The position numbers and the translations under genes are program-made. Of a DNA stretch of 64,000 nucleotides, positions 1 to 11,801 are shown in pieces; within the stretch, counting starts at the first letter, position 1; each line of letters opens with the position of its first letter. The notes beneath the pieces are model-generated. The model saw only the letters and a program-made list of their open reading frames with translations. It did not search any database and was not told the origin of the DNA. This stretch comes from Apophysomyces variabilis (Eukaryota; Mucoromycota; Mucoromycetes; Mucorales; Mucoraceae). Location: assembly GCA_002749535.1 (NCBI GenBank), contig MZZL01000409.1, positions 1,609,527-1,673,526 on the forward strand. The letters are read 5' to 3'.

Positions 1-475
1 NNNNNNNNNNNNNNNNNNNNNNNNNNNNNNNNNNNNNNNNNNNNNNNNNNNNNNNNNNNNNNNNNNNNNNNNNNNNNNNNNNNNNNNNNNNNNNNNNNNN
101 NNNNNNNNNNNNNNNNNNNNNNNNNNNNNNNNNNNNNNNNNNNNNNNNNNNNNNNNNNNNNNNNNNNNNNNNNNNNNNNNNNNNNNNNNNNNNNNNNNNN
201 NNNNNNNNNNNNNNNNNNNNNNNNNNNNNNNNNNNNNNNNNNNNNNNNNNNNNNNNNNNNNNNNNNNNNNNNNNNNNNNNNNNNNNNNNNNNNNNNNNNN
301 NNNNNNNNNNNNNNNNNNNNNNNNNNNNNNNNNNNNNNNNNNNNNNNNNNNNNNNNNNNNNNNNNNNNNNNNNNNNNNNNNNNNNNNNNNNNNNNNNNNN
401 NNNNNNNNNNNNNNNNNNNNNNNNNNNNNNNNNNNNNNNNNNNNNNNNNNNNNNNNNNNNNNNNNNNNNNNNNNN
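1..475. other. Assembly gap
   Basis: Run of N. The sequence resumes inside a Fanzor relic, so the 5' end of that gene may be hidden here. Confidence 0.99.
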
Positions 476-478
476 TGA

Positions 479-2142
479 TTGAACCGGATTTGTCTTTAGT
501 GGCTATTGTCGATAAGATTTGTGATGATTTAGAGGCACTGACGCCTAAGCCTGCAACGCAGCAAGCCATATCGGCATCTCCTGGCGCGTATATTCCAACG
601 TTAAAATACATCCTGTCTTCCTATGAAGAAGAGCATAAGATCGTTGCTGCTTCCGAAAAAAGTTCTAGTGATACAACTCTGCCTCGTCTTTTCTCGATTT
701 CATCAAAACCAATTTGCAGGTGGCGTTTTGTTTCAACAAACGCCAAACTTTTGGCGACTCTGTTATCCATTCGAGAACCAACACAGCCGAGCGAATACCC
801 ACGAGTATTTTTTGAAGCCCTTGATCTTACTCGTTTCGGATTTAATGGGTATGGGAAATAGCGATAGGTACCGTTAATTTCGAACACTCACTCTTTGTTA
901 ATATATACGTACAGCTTGGGAGATTTTGCCGGGAATGTAAATCATCGTTTCGCATGCAAAATTCTTTCTGATGGATTTGCAGTAAATCTAGTTTTTGCAA
1001 GAAAACAAAAGGAAAAGGTGCCGGCAACGGAAATTGACCTGGAGGATCTTACCTTTGATGAAGTCCAGCAGTGGTTCGAACCGTGGGCCGTGGATCCGGG
1101 GTTGAATCAAATATACACAGCTGCAGACGGTAATGGCTCACAGCGGCATCAAGTACGCCGTGTGTCGACAAAAGAGTATTATGCCATGACTGGCTCTACG
1201 CGGAGAGGGAAGCAACTCGAAAAACGGAAGGATGCGGCGGGTGTCACTCATATTGAGACTGGTTTAGAAAGTTGTAAAACAGCGTCATCAGAGCAATATC
1301 ATCAGTTCGTGGAGTGCTTTGCCCAGAATTTTCCAGTATTGACAGCTTTTTACGGGCCCGACATGGCTGAGAAGCGTTTCCACAATTACCAGGGAGTACA
1401 ATGTGCTCGTGAAGAGCTCGTTAATGTGTTAGTCAACGGTGGAAAAAAGTACTGCAAGCAGCGGCGAAGAAAGACTCGAAAGAATAGACGAAAGAGGAAG
1501 AGAAAGACTCTGAAACGGCGAGAACAAAAGAAGCTGAAATGGCGATCAGGGTCAGAGACTAAGTGCAAAGTACTGAAATAAGTGATATTAACGAAATCTT
1601 CTAACCTAGACCACAAGAATCTGGAATCAGATCAACGCAAAATAAACCGCACCCAAGCACAAAAAAGTCATCTAAAGGTATTCAAGCAAGCAAGAAAATA
1701 CCATTAATTGTATTCGGATCAGCAATGTTTGGTGCGAGTGGACATGCCTCAAGAAAGGGCAAGCGTGCTGCGTTAGTCAATCCCTGTTGAAACATGCTAA
1801 AGAGAAGAGAAAGGAGAGGGGAATTGATTGCAACGACAGTCGATGAATTTTACACGTCTCAGGTTCGTTGTCATTTGCTTCGTATGTACCCTCATGGTTT
1901 ATCTATAGATGTGCAACATCTGCCTTCAGAGAGGGCTGGAGAAAGTCCCCATATCCGATTCTGTGTCCCACCATGGTGTAGTAGTTTGCAAACACTGCCG
2001 TACACTATGGCAACGGGACATTAATACGGCAAAAAACATGTTCTATATTACAAACTCGGTTTGGCGTGGACAAGGTCGCCCCATAGAATTTTGCCGTCCG
2101 GCTAAAAACGATGTCGCCACTACGAATGTGGTTTCCTCGTAA
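479..2142 (+). pseudogene. Decayed Fanzor (eukaryotic TnpB-like RNA-guided nuclease)
   Basis: Fanzors are transposon-encoded relatives of TnpB/Cas12 with a RuvC nuclease fold and a zinc finger. In order I see: an N-terminal segment (490-850) with RLF...WRFV and RFGFNG; a plausible intron at about 850-914; a segment with SDGFAVNLVFAR and WAVDPGLNQ, a RuvC-I-like DPG block (about 915-1580), ending in a very basic tract; KIPLIVFGSAMFG and KGKRAALVN (about 1700-1785); VDEFYTSQ followed by a degraded first Cys pair (about 1835); then CKHC and LWQRDINTAKNM, the RuvC-III region (about 1990-2040). These blocks occur in family order but in different frames. A TGA follows the ALVNPC block, and the CHLL after TSQ lacks the expected second Cys, so the copy looks inactive. 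Family assignment is from motif order; the frameshifts are seen directly. The 5' end may be lost in the gap. Confidence 0.72.
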
Positions 2143-2149
2143 CGAGGAA
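2117..2149 (+). other. Two small hairpins at the 3' end of the Fanzor relic
   Basis: CCAC (2117-2120) can pair with GTGG (2128-2131). TTCCTCG (2133-2139) can pair with CGAGGAA (2143-2149) around a 3-nt loop. They overlap the last codons and stop of the relic. In TnpB/Fanzor systems the guide (omega) RNA comes from this 3' region, so this could be the remains of its scaffold. The pairing is seen; the role is inference. Confidence 0.3.
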
Positions 2150-2542
2150 TTAGATTTATACCTCTTGAACGGTAAGTTGAATAGTTTAAATTGACATTTT
2201 TCTAACGACTACTCTTTTCACCTTGCCCAACTTTCTCTTGTGCATATCATCTGGGTAAGTAAGAAAATATTATCCTGGGGAAGCAATGTTCTCACAAGCC
2301 CTTTATCTATATCATTTCCAGTTGGCGCAAATTATTTCTCTAAACAACCCAAATTGTTATGCAATAAACAGTAGTCTGGTGTTTCCCATTGTATACTTTG
2401 AAACAGTCTCAGGTCAGATCATCCTGAAGAAAAATTTCAGGGACAGACGGGCGACGCGATTTTCCACCGTCCATTTTTCTCGTGTACTTGTGTTTTTTCT
2501 TTTCTCACCACATTCACTCACCCACAACAAATTCATATAACC
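2150..2542. other. Intergenic, upstream of cdc6
   Basis: No coding signal found. The final 100 bases are pyrimidine-rich and probably hold the cdc6 promoter and leader. Confidence 0.5.
2454..2458 (+). promoter_or_regulatory. ACGCG (MCB-like) element upstream of cdc6
   Basis: ACGCG lies 85 bases before the ATG. Yeast cdc18/CDC6 genes are known targets of MBF-type G1/S factors that bind MCB boxes with this core. A single 5-mer is weak evidence. Confidence 0.25.
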
Positions 2543-4415
2543 ATGGCATCTACATTACGGCGCACTCGTTCACAACTCAAAGGTAAAATATATAGTATAA
2601 ACTACATATCATTCAACAACAAACATGCAGCCTTGCAACGAGACGTCGCTTCAGATTCATCAGATAACGAAAATGATCTTAAAGAGAATCAACCATTGAC
2701 ACCCTCAACACCACCCACTCCTCGAAAACGGCAGAAAATATCCCCTCCTATGACACCAACAAATATAAGAAACATCACTAAAGAGCTGGCGGTTGCACAA
2801 AGTAAGAATCGCTTATGCAATTGAAACGGTTCCAATATGAATGACCCTCTTCTGTTAGTGCGATCGCCACAAAGGACAGCTGAGCGAACCTTGTATCTAA
2901 AATCCGCCACTCCTAGATCGAATCTTTATCAGTCCGCCAAAGCAGTATTTCGACGAACAGCCGTCCCATCGCGCCTGATTGCTAGGGACAAAGAACGCCA
3001 AGAGATGATGGATTTCTGGAAAAAACACGTTATAGGAAATCAGCCAGGATGTCTTTACATTTCCGGTTCACCAGGCACGGGAAAAACAGCCATGCTGACG
3101 GAAGTCATGCGAAAGACGGATGATGATATTTTGCTTTTGCGTAGCCATCAAGTCAAGATGGTTATGATCAACTGTATGAGCGTTGGAGAACCTAAAGGAA
3201 TTTATACGAAGCTTGTAGCTGAATTGGCCGTCCAGCGTACATATTCAGGAGATGCTGTGCAGCAAGCCGAGAAATTGCTTAATGGCAAAAAGGATGTTCT
3301 TAAGTATGAATATGTCATAGATTGACAAAACCAGAGAAGGCTGTGCTGACAAACATTGGGGGTTTAGTGTCGTAGTCCTGGACGAGATAGATCATCTGAT
3401 AACAAAGGAGCAAGATGTGCTTTACAAGATCTTTGAGTGGGCGTCATTGCCATCGTCCCGTTTGGTCTTGATTGGTATTGCTAACGCACTGGATCTTACG
3501 GATCGTATCTTACCACGTTTACGCGCAAAGAACTGTAGGCTTTGTAGTATAGATTGAGCACCGACACTGATATCTGCTATTCCTCTCTTTTCTTAGGTGA
3601 ACCGCAGCTCTTAAACTTCAACCCATATCAAGTGTCAGACATCACGGCCATTATCAAAGACCGATTATATTCTTTAATAGAAGACCCTGAAGATCCGTTT
3701 GCACCTCCACCGGAACCAACAGCCAATACACCATTGCCTTTGATGCAACCTGCAGCAGTTGAATTGTGTGCCCGTAAAGTGGCTGCCTCTATGGGTGATT
3801 TACGAACGGCACTCGATGTCTGCCGTCAGGCTATCGAATTGGCCGAAATAGAGTATAAACGTAAAAGCACAGCAGTACTCGGCGAACAGAAACAAAATAA
3901 CCATCATAATGGCGCATCCAATGAGCTGCCCAAGGTGACCGTCGCGCATATTATGAAAGTGCTCAAGACTGTGTTCGGGAACCCTATGGTGTCAAAACTC
4001 CAGCAGTTGAATATGCAGCAGAAGGTAATTTTGGGCGTCCTCATGGTCATGCGAAGGTCAGCGCAGGGAGCTAAGAAGGACCAAGTTACGTTGGGGAAGG
4101 TAAGGAGGCCTGTGCAACTGCCAAAGGGCCAGGTTGTCCTGATAAATGTTGTTTTAGTTTCGTGAACAATATCGTTCTTTATGCACATCTGACGGAGATC
4201 AAGGGTGTTCAATCAGTGCCGTATCAAGTACAGAGCTCAACGATTTGTTATCCATGACTGAGACGGCAGGGATTATCACATTGGGCAAGAACAGGGAAGA
4301 TCGTTTACGGAAGATCCATGTGAATGTCCAAGAAACTGAAATCACACAGATGATTGACAGTGTCCCAGTGTTGAAGTCTTGGATGGCGAGTGTTATTGAA
4401 AATAATACTAAGTAA
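2543..4415 (+). CDS. cdc6: Cell division control protein 6, replication-licensing AAA+ ATPase
   Basis: Cdc6 loads the MCM2-7 helicase onto origin-bound ORC in G1. Exons: 2543-2582, 2631-2801, 2859-3303, 3368-3534, 3597-4099, 4158-4415, giving 527 aa. The N-terminus is basic with several S/T-P sites ([10 protein letters not shown]), probable CDK targets. Walker A is GSPGTGKTA (about residues 139-147), Walker B is [10 protein letters not shown], and a sensor-like segment reads [38 protein letters not shown] is the lid-domain arginine region. The last exon begins FREQYRSLC, typical of the winged helix. The first intron is 48 nt with no stop, so its retention would keep the frame. ORC1 is the nearest alternative, but no BAH domain is present. 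Confidence 0.92.
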
Positions 4416-5245
4416 AGCCGCACCCACCTACCCAACCACCCACACAAAATGAAGTCCCTGTATCGCATTGTCTTTTCCCCTTTCTATCCCATCTATTGCT
4501 TCGATATAACAATTACGTTCGTGTTTAATAAAATATAAATCATGCTTGTCTTCATCAAAGGGCATTTACTATACCTTCTGATGAGATGGGGGATTAACAA
4601 GGCTACCAAGCTTTATACGAAGTTACTGTTAGATATTAGGTGAGCGAGGAAACATGACAGCAACTGGTTCCTTCTTTTCTTTTCACAACTTCTTTTCAGT
4701 TGGTGAAATTGACCTTGCCAGCCAGGCTGTTCTAACTTAATGGCTATTAGGGTCAAACGGAAGCCTTAGCCATGCGAGTCGGTCATGAAATCAAAGCAGC
4801 TCGTTTTCAACATAAAAAATCGGGTCGAGACACAGAAACTGGAAGCCATCCTATACAATCAATTAGAACAGCCTTTCGATGTATTCATTGGTGTTCTTTT
4901 CTTAACTTTTGCTTTTTGCCACTTGGGAGCAGTGGTGGGAAATCTTTTCGAGAGCCAATGTTTTTCACAAGGGCGTGAAATTTTTCCCGACAATAAACTT
5001 TGAATGCCTCCTTTTTTCCCATGCCACGCTAAATTTCCGAGGACGTAATTTCCATATGATTAGCCTGTTATCAAACTTCCTCTTCTTCATTTAATAAAAT
5101 AATGCATGCGTAGGTTGTGTGCTTTTGAACGCGAGTAAAAGTGGAGTGGAAAAAAAAGAAAAGGAAGAACATCAAGTTGAATGATACAAACGTGCCAAGA
5201 AAAAATGTACAAATATAAAGAATTTAACGCAGTTAAATGGATGTT
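4416..5245. other. Convergent intergenic region
   Basis: Lies between the 3' ends of cdc6 and the LAMMER kinase gene. AATAAA-type signals occur near 4528 and 5093. The short ORFs around 4770-5090 show no recognisable family. Confidence 0.5.
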
Positions 5246-7204
5246 TTAGTTTTCTTCACTGAACCGGCCGTATTCGTCAAAATCAATATGAAAGAACGGA
5301 TGACGAAGGGCTTCACGTGCGGTTATCCTTTCATTGGGATCGTATAGTAGCATTTTGCTTACAAGATCTAGAAAATTCCTGGTCAAGGTAGTAGATGGTG
5401 ATATGATTTCCTATGTAAATAGAGCTTGTTTAGTATGAGCGTTCAATGGCTTCTCTTCTCGTCTTACTTCGAGTGGTTTGAGTGCGCGAACATATTTCCG
5501 GCTTTGTTTGGTCGTATCATGAGCAGGGTATTTGAGACGACCGTCCTTAAAATATTTTTGTGCTTCCCGACTGATTGTTTTTTTTTAACGAGATTAATAT
5601 CCCTCATTTTTTGGTTCCTCCTTGAAACCTTGTTCTTCATTACCTTGCTATTCGAATCAATCGGAAGGGTAGCTTTCCCAATACGACTTCCATCATAGCC
5701 AGATGCTCCAAGTTGTCATGTGTTTGAAATAATGCATCGCCCGTCAAGAACTCCACAAGGATGCAACCAATCGACCAAATATCGCATGGATAGGACCAGC
5801 CCACACCTAAATGATGGCTGAGTCACATGTCTATCGTCTATTTCGACTGAATATTTACCCAAAATGATCTCTGGCGCCCTATAATGTCTGGTAGAAACAA
5901 CGGAAGAATGATAATCTTGCTCAAACGTAGCTGATCCAAAGTCAATCAGTCGGATATCCGTGCTTTCAAGCACTCTAGTCTTTTTTTATGTCCACAATGT
6001 GAGTTTGGATATACGTGAATGACTGTTTAAAGGTAACGATTCACTTACGTTTCCAAATTTTGTAGAGACTTCATGACTCCCATGATTTACCAAAAGTATA
6101 TTCTCAGGCTTCAAGTCGGTGTGAATGAGTTTCAGATCATGAATAACTAGATCAGGAAAAGAAAGCTAATTGAATATCTTACTCATGCTTTGTTCGTCCT
6201 AATTTACTTACATGCTACACTTGTTAACAATTGCTTGGCAAACTGTTGGATGTGATAGGGCGGAAACGGTCGAAACTCGTTGGACTTCAAAAAGTCGAAA
6301 ACAGACTGGCCCAGCAGTTCAAAGACCATGCATATATGATTCCTGTAATCAAACCACTCCAGTAAATGGATACATTTGCTACAAAACAGAGCCAAGTATG
6401 AGTAAGGTGAAGAAACGGAGATATGTCACTTAGTGCAATTCTTACTTGAGATTGAGCGGATCGTTTTCCTTGAGTGTATTGAGTACTCTAATTTCAATTT
6501 TGCTGGCGTCTCTGTATTTAGGGATGGCACGGATAATCTTGATGGCGCAAAATGTTCGCTTCACTCGATCATAACATTCCACCACCTTACCAAAAGTACC
6601 CTGACCAAGTAGCCGCATCATTTTATCTGTAATTGAAGGTCAGCTTCTTTACGGTTTGTCATCGTGAGATAAATACATCGTGGAGTTAATGATTCATTTG
6701 GTTTGATAATGTAGTGGCCATCTTTGTCATCAAAGGGAGGCTAGAATGATATATTCATGTTGTTTACTAGACCGATTTTTTTTCCGAGGTGTTGTCATTT
6801 TTTTTCTTGCTTTACCTGTATTACAGATGTAGGTGGCGGAGCGGGACGTAATGAATTAATGGGATGAACCGCACCTGCTTTCCAAAGAACAAGGCAAGTT
6901 TAGATGGGTAAGAATGATATTGCTTTCTTGATATACCTTGGAAGAGGATTGTACTTTTTTCCTTTTTTCGTTTTTTGGCGGTGTTATATACTTTTGAGGC
7001 AGTTTCTTGTTCTGTCTGATCTTTTCTTGCTCTTTTGGAACGAGTGGAAGCTGCGGGTGGCAAGGCATACTGTACTACCGGTTCATGCTGTGGGGGTGGC
7101 GGAGTAGGTGTATCATCAATCACGATAACCTCCTGAGGGTAACCGTTCTTGTAAAAGTCTGCCTCCCAGTTTCTTTGTGAGGGTCTGGAAGCACTTGTGC
7201 TCAT
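5246..7204 (-). CDS. LAMMER (CLK/Lkh1/Kns1) dual-specificity protein kinase
   Basis: CLK-family kinases phosphorylate SR proteins and other nuclear targets. Ten exons (5' to 3'): 7204-6937, 6874-6826, 6740-6679, 6626-6446, 6378-6212, 6146-6049, 5979-5859, 5806-5644, 5570-5468, 5410-5246; the sum encodes 458 aa. Seen: an S/P-rich, basic N-terminus; GQGTFGKV loop; FCAIKII lysine; catalytic loop [36 protein letters not shown]; then [12 protein letters not shown], the family signature; and a C-terminus [18 protein letters not shown]. The LAMMER arginine is valine here (LAMMEV). The exon starting at 5979 uses an A-rich acceptor with a poor pyrimidine tract, and is supported by the frame and the motif [15 protein letters not shown]. 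Confidence 0.93.
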
Positions 7205-8720
7205 GACGAAAGAAAAGAAAGGAATAAAAAGAAAGATAGAAGTAGGAAAAGGAAAGACTTTGTCGAGAGAAAGGTGGTGTCAACGAGATTCCCAAAATCA
7301 TTGCGATGAAAGAGAGATGGAGCTTACCAGGTTAGGGAACAACCACCAAAAAGAAGGAATACAGGGTGTGTATATGCAGATATAAGCTATATAACTTGTG
7401 TACTTATAGTACGGTTGTTCGAGAACGATATGTTAAAGAGGGAAAGGAAAAGAAAAACGGTCTTGAATTTTTTGTATGTTGCGTATCCGTATTATCTGGC
7501 TGGAAGCTCGTTCTCTTGGTGGAGTTTGCGATATATATATATAATTTATATATATGTATATGGGTGTGCCCTTTTGCTCTCTTTCTGTATGTGTACGTAC
7601 GGCCGATCACACTTTGCACTCAGTTTCTCTCTTTTTCCGCTTATAAAAAGGAAAAAGGAATTGGAGGATGAAAAAATATACTCTACTTCGTTGACCTTTG
7701 AATTATATCCCCTCCCCCTTCTCTTAGATTTTCCTATCACAACGATCTTACAGAATGATAAGCTCTAACCAATGAATACTTATGCAGATCATCATCTACT
7801 GGAAAAAGGGTGACATAGCTTGAACAAAGGTATTATAGATTCATGATCTCATCATCGCATCATAGCATCACCATGGCTAAATCTCTTCATGCCAAAGCAA
7901 GACGGAAGACCAAAGGACAATAAATCTTGGAAAGAGGACCTTGTCGTGTCCCCCCTTTTACCTCCGCCAACAAGAAAGAATTGGATGCACACAAATCCAT
8001 TTTATGCAGCTTGTTCTCATCCATTGTAACATGAATGTAAATACAACTGACATCGTTCTGTACCTTGCATGAATATACGTGTTATATATTCCAGTTGAAG
8101 TATCGAAAGCTCTTCTAACTGTCGCCTTTCCCATTCATCTGAAACAATAAGCCGATTGAATTTTTTTTTGCATAAAAAACGGTACTTTACCTCAGAACTT
8201 GTGATATTGCTAGTTGGGAGGGTTTTTTTTTATCTGAAATCTAAACGTAGAAAGTCAGAAGAAAAGGAAAAGGCTGAATTGCCGTTCCGTAGATACGCAC
8301 AGATACTGAACAAGTAAACTATAACATCAATGGCTTGTCTATGCCGTTATCCTTTCTACCTTTTCTTCCTCAGTATCGCTTAACTTGTCGAAGTGGTAAA
8401 CTAAGTATCTTCGCGCAAACAATTACAGTCTTTGTCTATGATTATATGAGACAAGCAAAAAGAAAAAGAAATGGCCCGTATTGCGTTGATGTAAGTCAAG
8501 TTTGTAACAAAAGCAACGGCTAGCCGAGAAGATTTTCTATCAATATATGAAATAGTATTTGGCATCTGACGATACCATATATTGGTATAACAGGGATTTC
8601 GATGTGCCACAGACTTCGGTTGTGTTGTCGAGCGAGTATGCGTGGACATGGTGGGATGCTGTTTTATTAAAGATGACAAAGGTAAACAATGCGAAGGGTA
8701 CGGAAAACGGAAACAGTTTT
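7205..8720. other. Intergenic, kinase upstream region
   Basis: Holds the probable promoter of the LAMMER kinase, with an AT repeat near 7531-7560. At 7873 there is a 16-codon reading frame starting MAKSLHAKARRK. It resembles the first residues of LLPH/DUF2423 nucleolar proteins but stops at once, and I found no splice solution. I see nothing else. Confidence 0.45.
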
Positions 8721-9610
<890 letters not shown>

Positions 9611-9848
9611 TAATTGTACGTTGTCCTCCTTCTTTAATCCCTATCATTTATTGTCAATGTCGTCTTTGTCCCTTTTCTTTCTCTCTGTGTGTGCATATTG
9701 CTTTCGCTCTTCGCATGCTTTTTTTTCTTACAATGGGCATTTTTTTTTCGGCACCCTTTTTCAAATAGTACAGGCCGTTTTTTTTTTTGGGCCTCTCCCG
9801 TTCTTTTTTTTAATATTCGAATCGGACTGTTTCTGTGAACTTTGTGCG

Positions 9849-11286
9849 ATGCTGACCAGGACGATTCTTCCTGCAAAAGTGTTCCACCTCATATTAGCTC
9901 ATGCGCTTTCAACAGAACAGGTACCATCAAAGGAAATGGCAGGGATGTTTGAACATCAGGTGATCTGTAGGAAGAAGTCATTGGCCTGCTTATAGGCAGT
10001 TGGCAGGTTGGTTAAGAAGCAATAAAGGAAAGAAGCGTCATGTTCTCAATGTGCATATTGTACGATAGACCTCAGCAAGCAACAATCCATTCCGGAAAGA
10101 TTGTAGCATTGCATATGTCGAGCAGGTTTCATTATTAGCAAGGTCGGACAAGAGGAAAGACAGAGTGGAAATTGCACCAGAGCAACTTCAGATGGCTGTC
10201 ACTCAAGCAGACGTGAGCTTTAAATACAGGATATTAAAGAAAAAAGGACGATGTCTTTTTTAATCTTCAAAACATATAGGAAGAAAGTCGTAAACAAAAT
10301 CGGGAACTGCACGTCATAGGGTGGGTAAGATTGGGCAGACTAAAAAGAAATCCGTCAAATCAATCAACTGGCCTAGTAGTATCACAGCCATCCCCATATC
10401 ACTGTGTATCCCTCGCATGTAGGTAAGTGAATAAGAAGGGCCCATATGGACGGTGTTGCATCGTATTAACGACTTTTAAAAAATCAAAGATCTGAACACA
10501 CAGCTCTTGCAGCAATGTATGGATCATCGTTTTTTCGGCCTTATCCTGTCATGCTTTGATGGCGTTGTAAGGATCTCCCTATTTTCCCTGCATTGGCTTG
10601 AAAGGGACTTAATGAAGTCTTTTTTTGTTGCTCTAGTCTCAAAAAGTGCAAATCACTTGTTTCCAGTCGGAACAAAGCGATGACGGCAGGTAAAACAGGT
10701 CCCAGAACGAAGGGCACCAAGCATCACTGACTGGGCAATTTGACATAGTATATCAAGAATCGACGTTCCATTAGAAATAAGACCAGCGTCACCGAAAAGC
10801 TTACCCCGGGATTATGAGGAGATTCTGATACTGCCTAGTCAAATGTACGAAGAGCATAAAACAGAATATGAGCTTGCTTCGGGACGAATACAGTGGGAAG
10901 AAGGATACAGTACTGGAACTGACGGGTAGATATAAATATATACATATAAGCAGCTCAATGCGTCAATTTATCCACCTTGACAATATCCAGGTCCTACTTG
11001 GGCGGTCGATTGACCCAACTATACAATGCTGGGGTTTATGGACAGTCCATCACCCATCTGGTTGACAATGTGATATGTCCTGCTACTCAGCAACTGGAGC
11101 TAAAGACTTGCGCTGTCCAACAAGAGGTAAACTAATTTCTGTTCCTGTCGTTCAAACGAACTGACGACCGAACTTGAATAGATTGAGTTGCTGAAACGGA
11201 AGAAGGAAAGGCTACTGGAGAACGAGAGTGGATTATTGGATGCGGTAGATTCAATGCAAGATTGCTTAATACAGTTGGATGATTAA
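9849..11286 (+). CDS. BRCC36-type K63-specific JAMM deubiquitinase
   Basis: BRCC36 is the zinc metalloprotease of BRCA1-A and BRISC complexes and cleaves K63-linked ubiquitin. Ten exons: 9849-9920, 9971-10006, 10069-10212, 10280-10324, 10380-10422, 10490-10566, 10637-10689, 10758-10925, 10991-11126, 11182-11286. All phases join and give 292 aa (human 316 or 291). Seen: HALSTEQ then EEVIGLLIG with the catalytic Glu; RSDKRKDRVEIAPEQL, nearly identical to the animal segment; the JAMM core YHSHPHITVYPSHVD (His101, His103, Ser111, Asp114); GLILSCFDG; and a C-terminal helix rich in K, E and L. The exons are so small that no long ORF exists here. Exon 9 rests on a weaker donor, GTAGAT at 10926. Confidence 0.9.
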
Positions 11287-11801
11287 AGAAAGGCTATGTT
11301 ACCGTCTATAGTAAACGTTTAAATACAATTGTCATTGTACGCAGAAAATCTTTGTGTGTCAGTAAGAATGACGGTTGCAGTTCGTCAAACTGCTGGTAGA
11401 GCAATCATAGAAAAAGCCCCCAGTATACAATAGCTTCCGTTGCTGGCAACCTGCTACCTGATCCATCCATTATGACTAAGACTTGGGTTCATACCATTTA
11501 ATGATATAGTTTCTGTATAACTCATCTTTGTCCTGATGGTGTCAGATCGCGGTTTAACAAATGGTTATCCGAGCTTTCCTTTTTTTTTTTCTCTTTCAAT
11601 GACAGAAGGAGAAACATCAATCTGCAATTTTTTCACTGGGTTCCGAAAGACAACTTTGGTTTGTCCTTCTTCGTTAAAAATGCAGTTTCACCTTCCACCC
11701 CACTTATCCAATAATGATAGTAACGCACTGAGGATGATGTGGTAATTTAAAAGAATCCGGCGTCGGTCTTTTTCGGTGTTAATACTTTAAACAAAGGCAA
11801 G
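11287..11801. other. Intergenic
   Basis: Between the BRCC36 stop and the first clear kleisin codons. The kleisin start codon should lie here or just downstream, but I could not place it. Confidence 0.4.

Noticed and set aside
7873..7923. Sixteen-codon frame MAKSLHAKARRK... like the start of LLPH/DUF2423
   Set aside because: It stops after 16 codons and no intron restores a longer protein; too short to call a gene.
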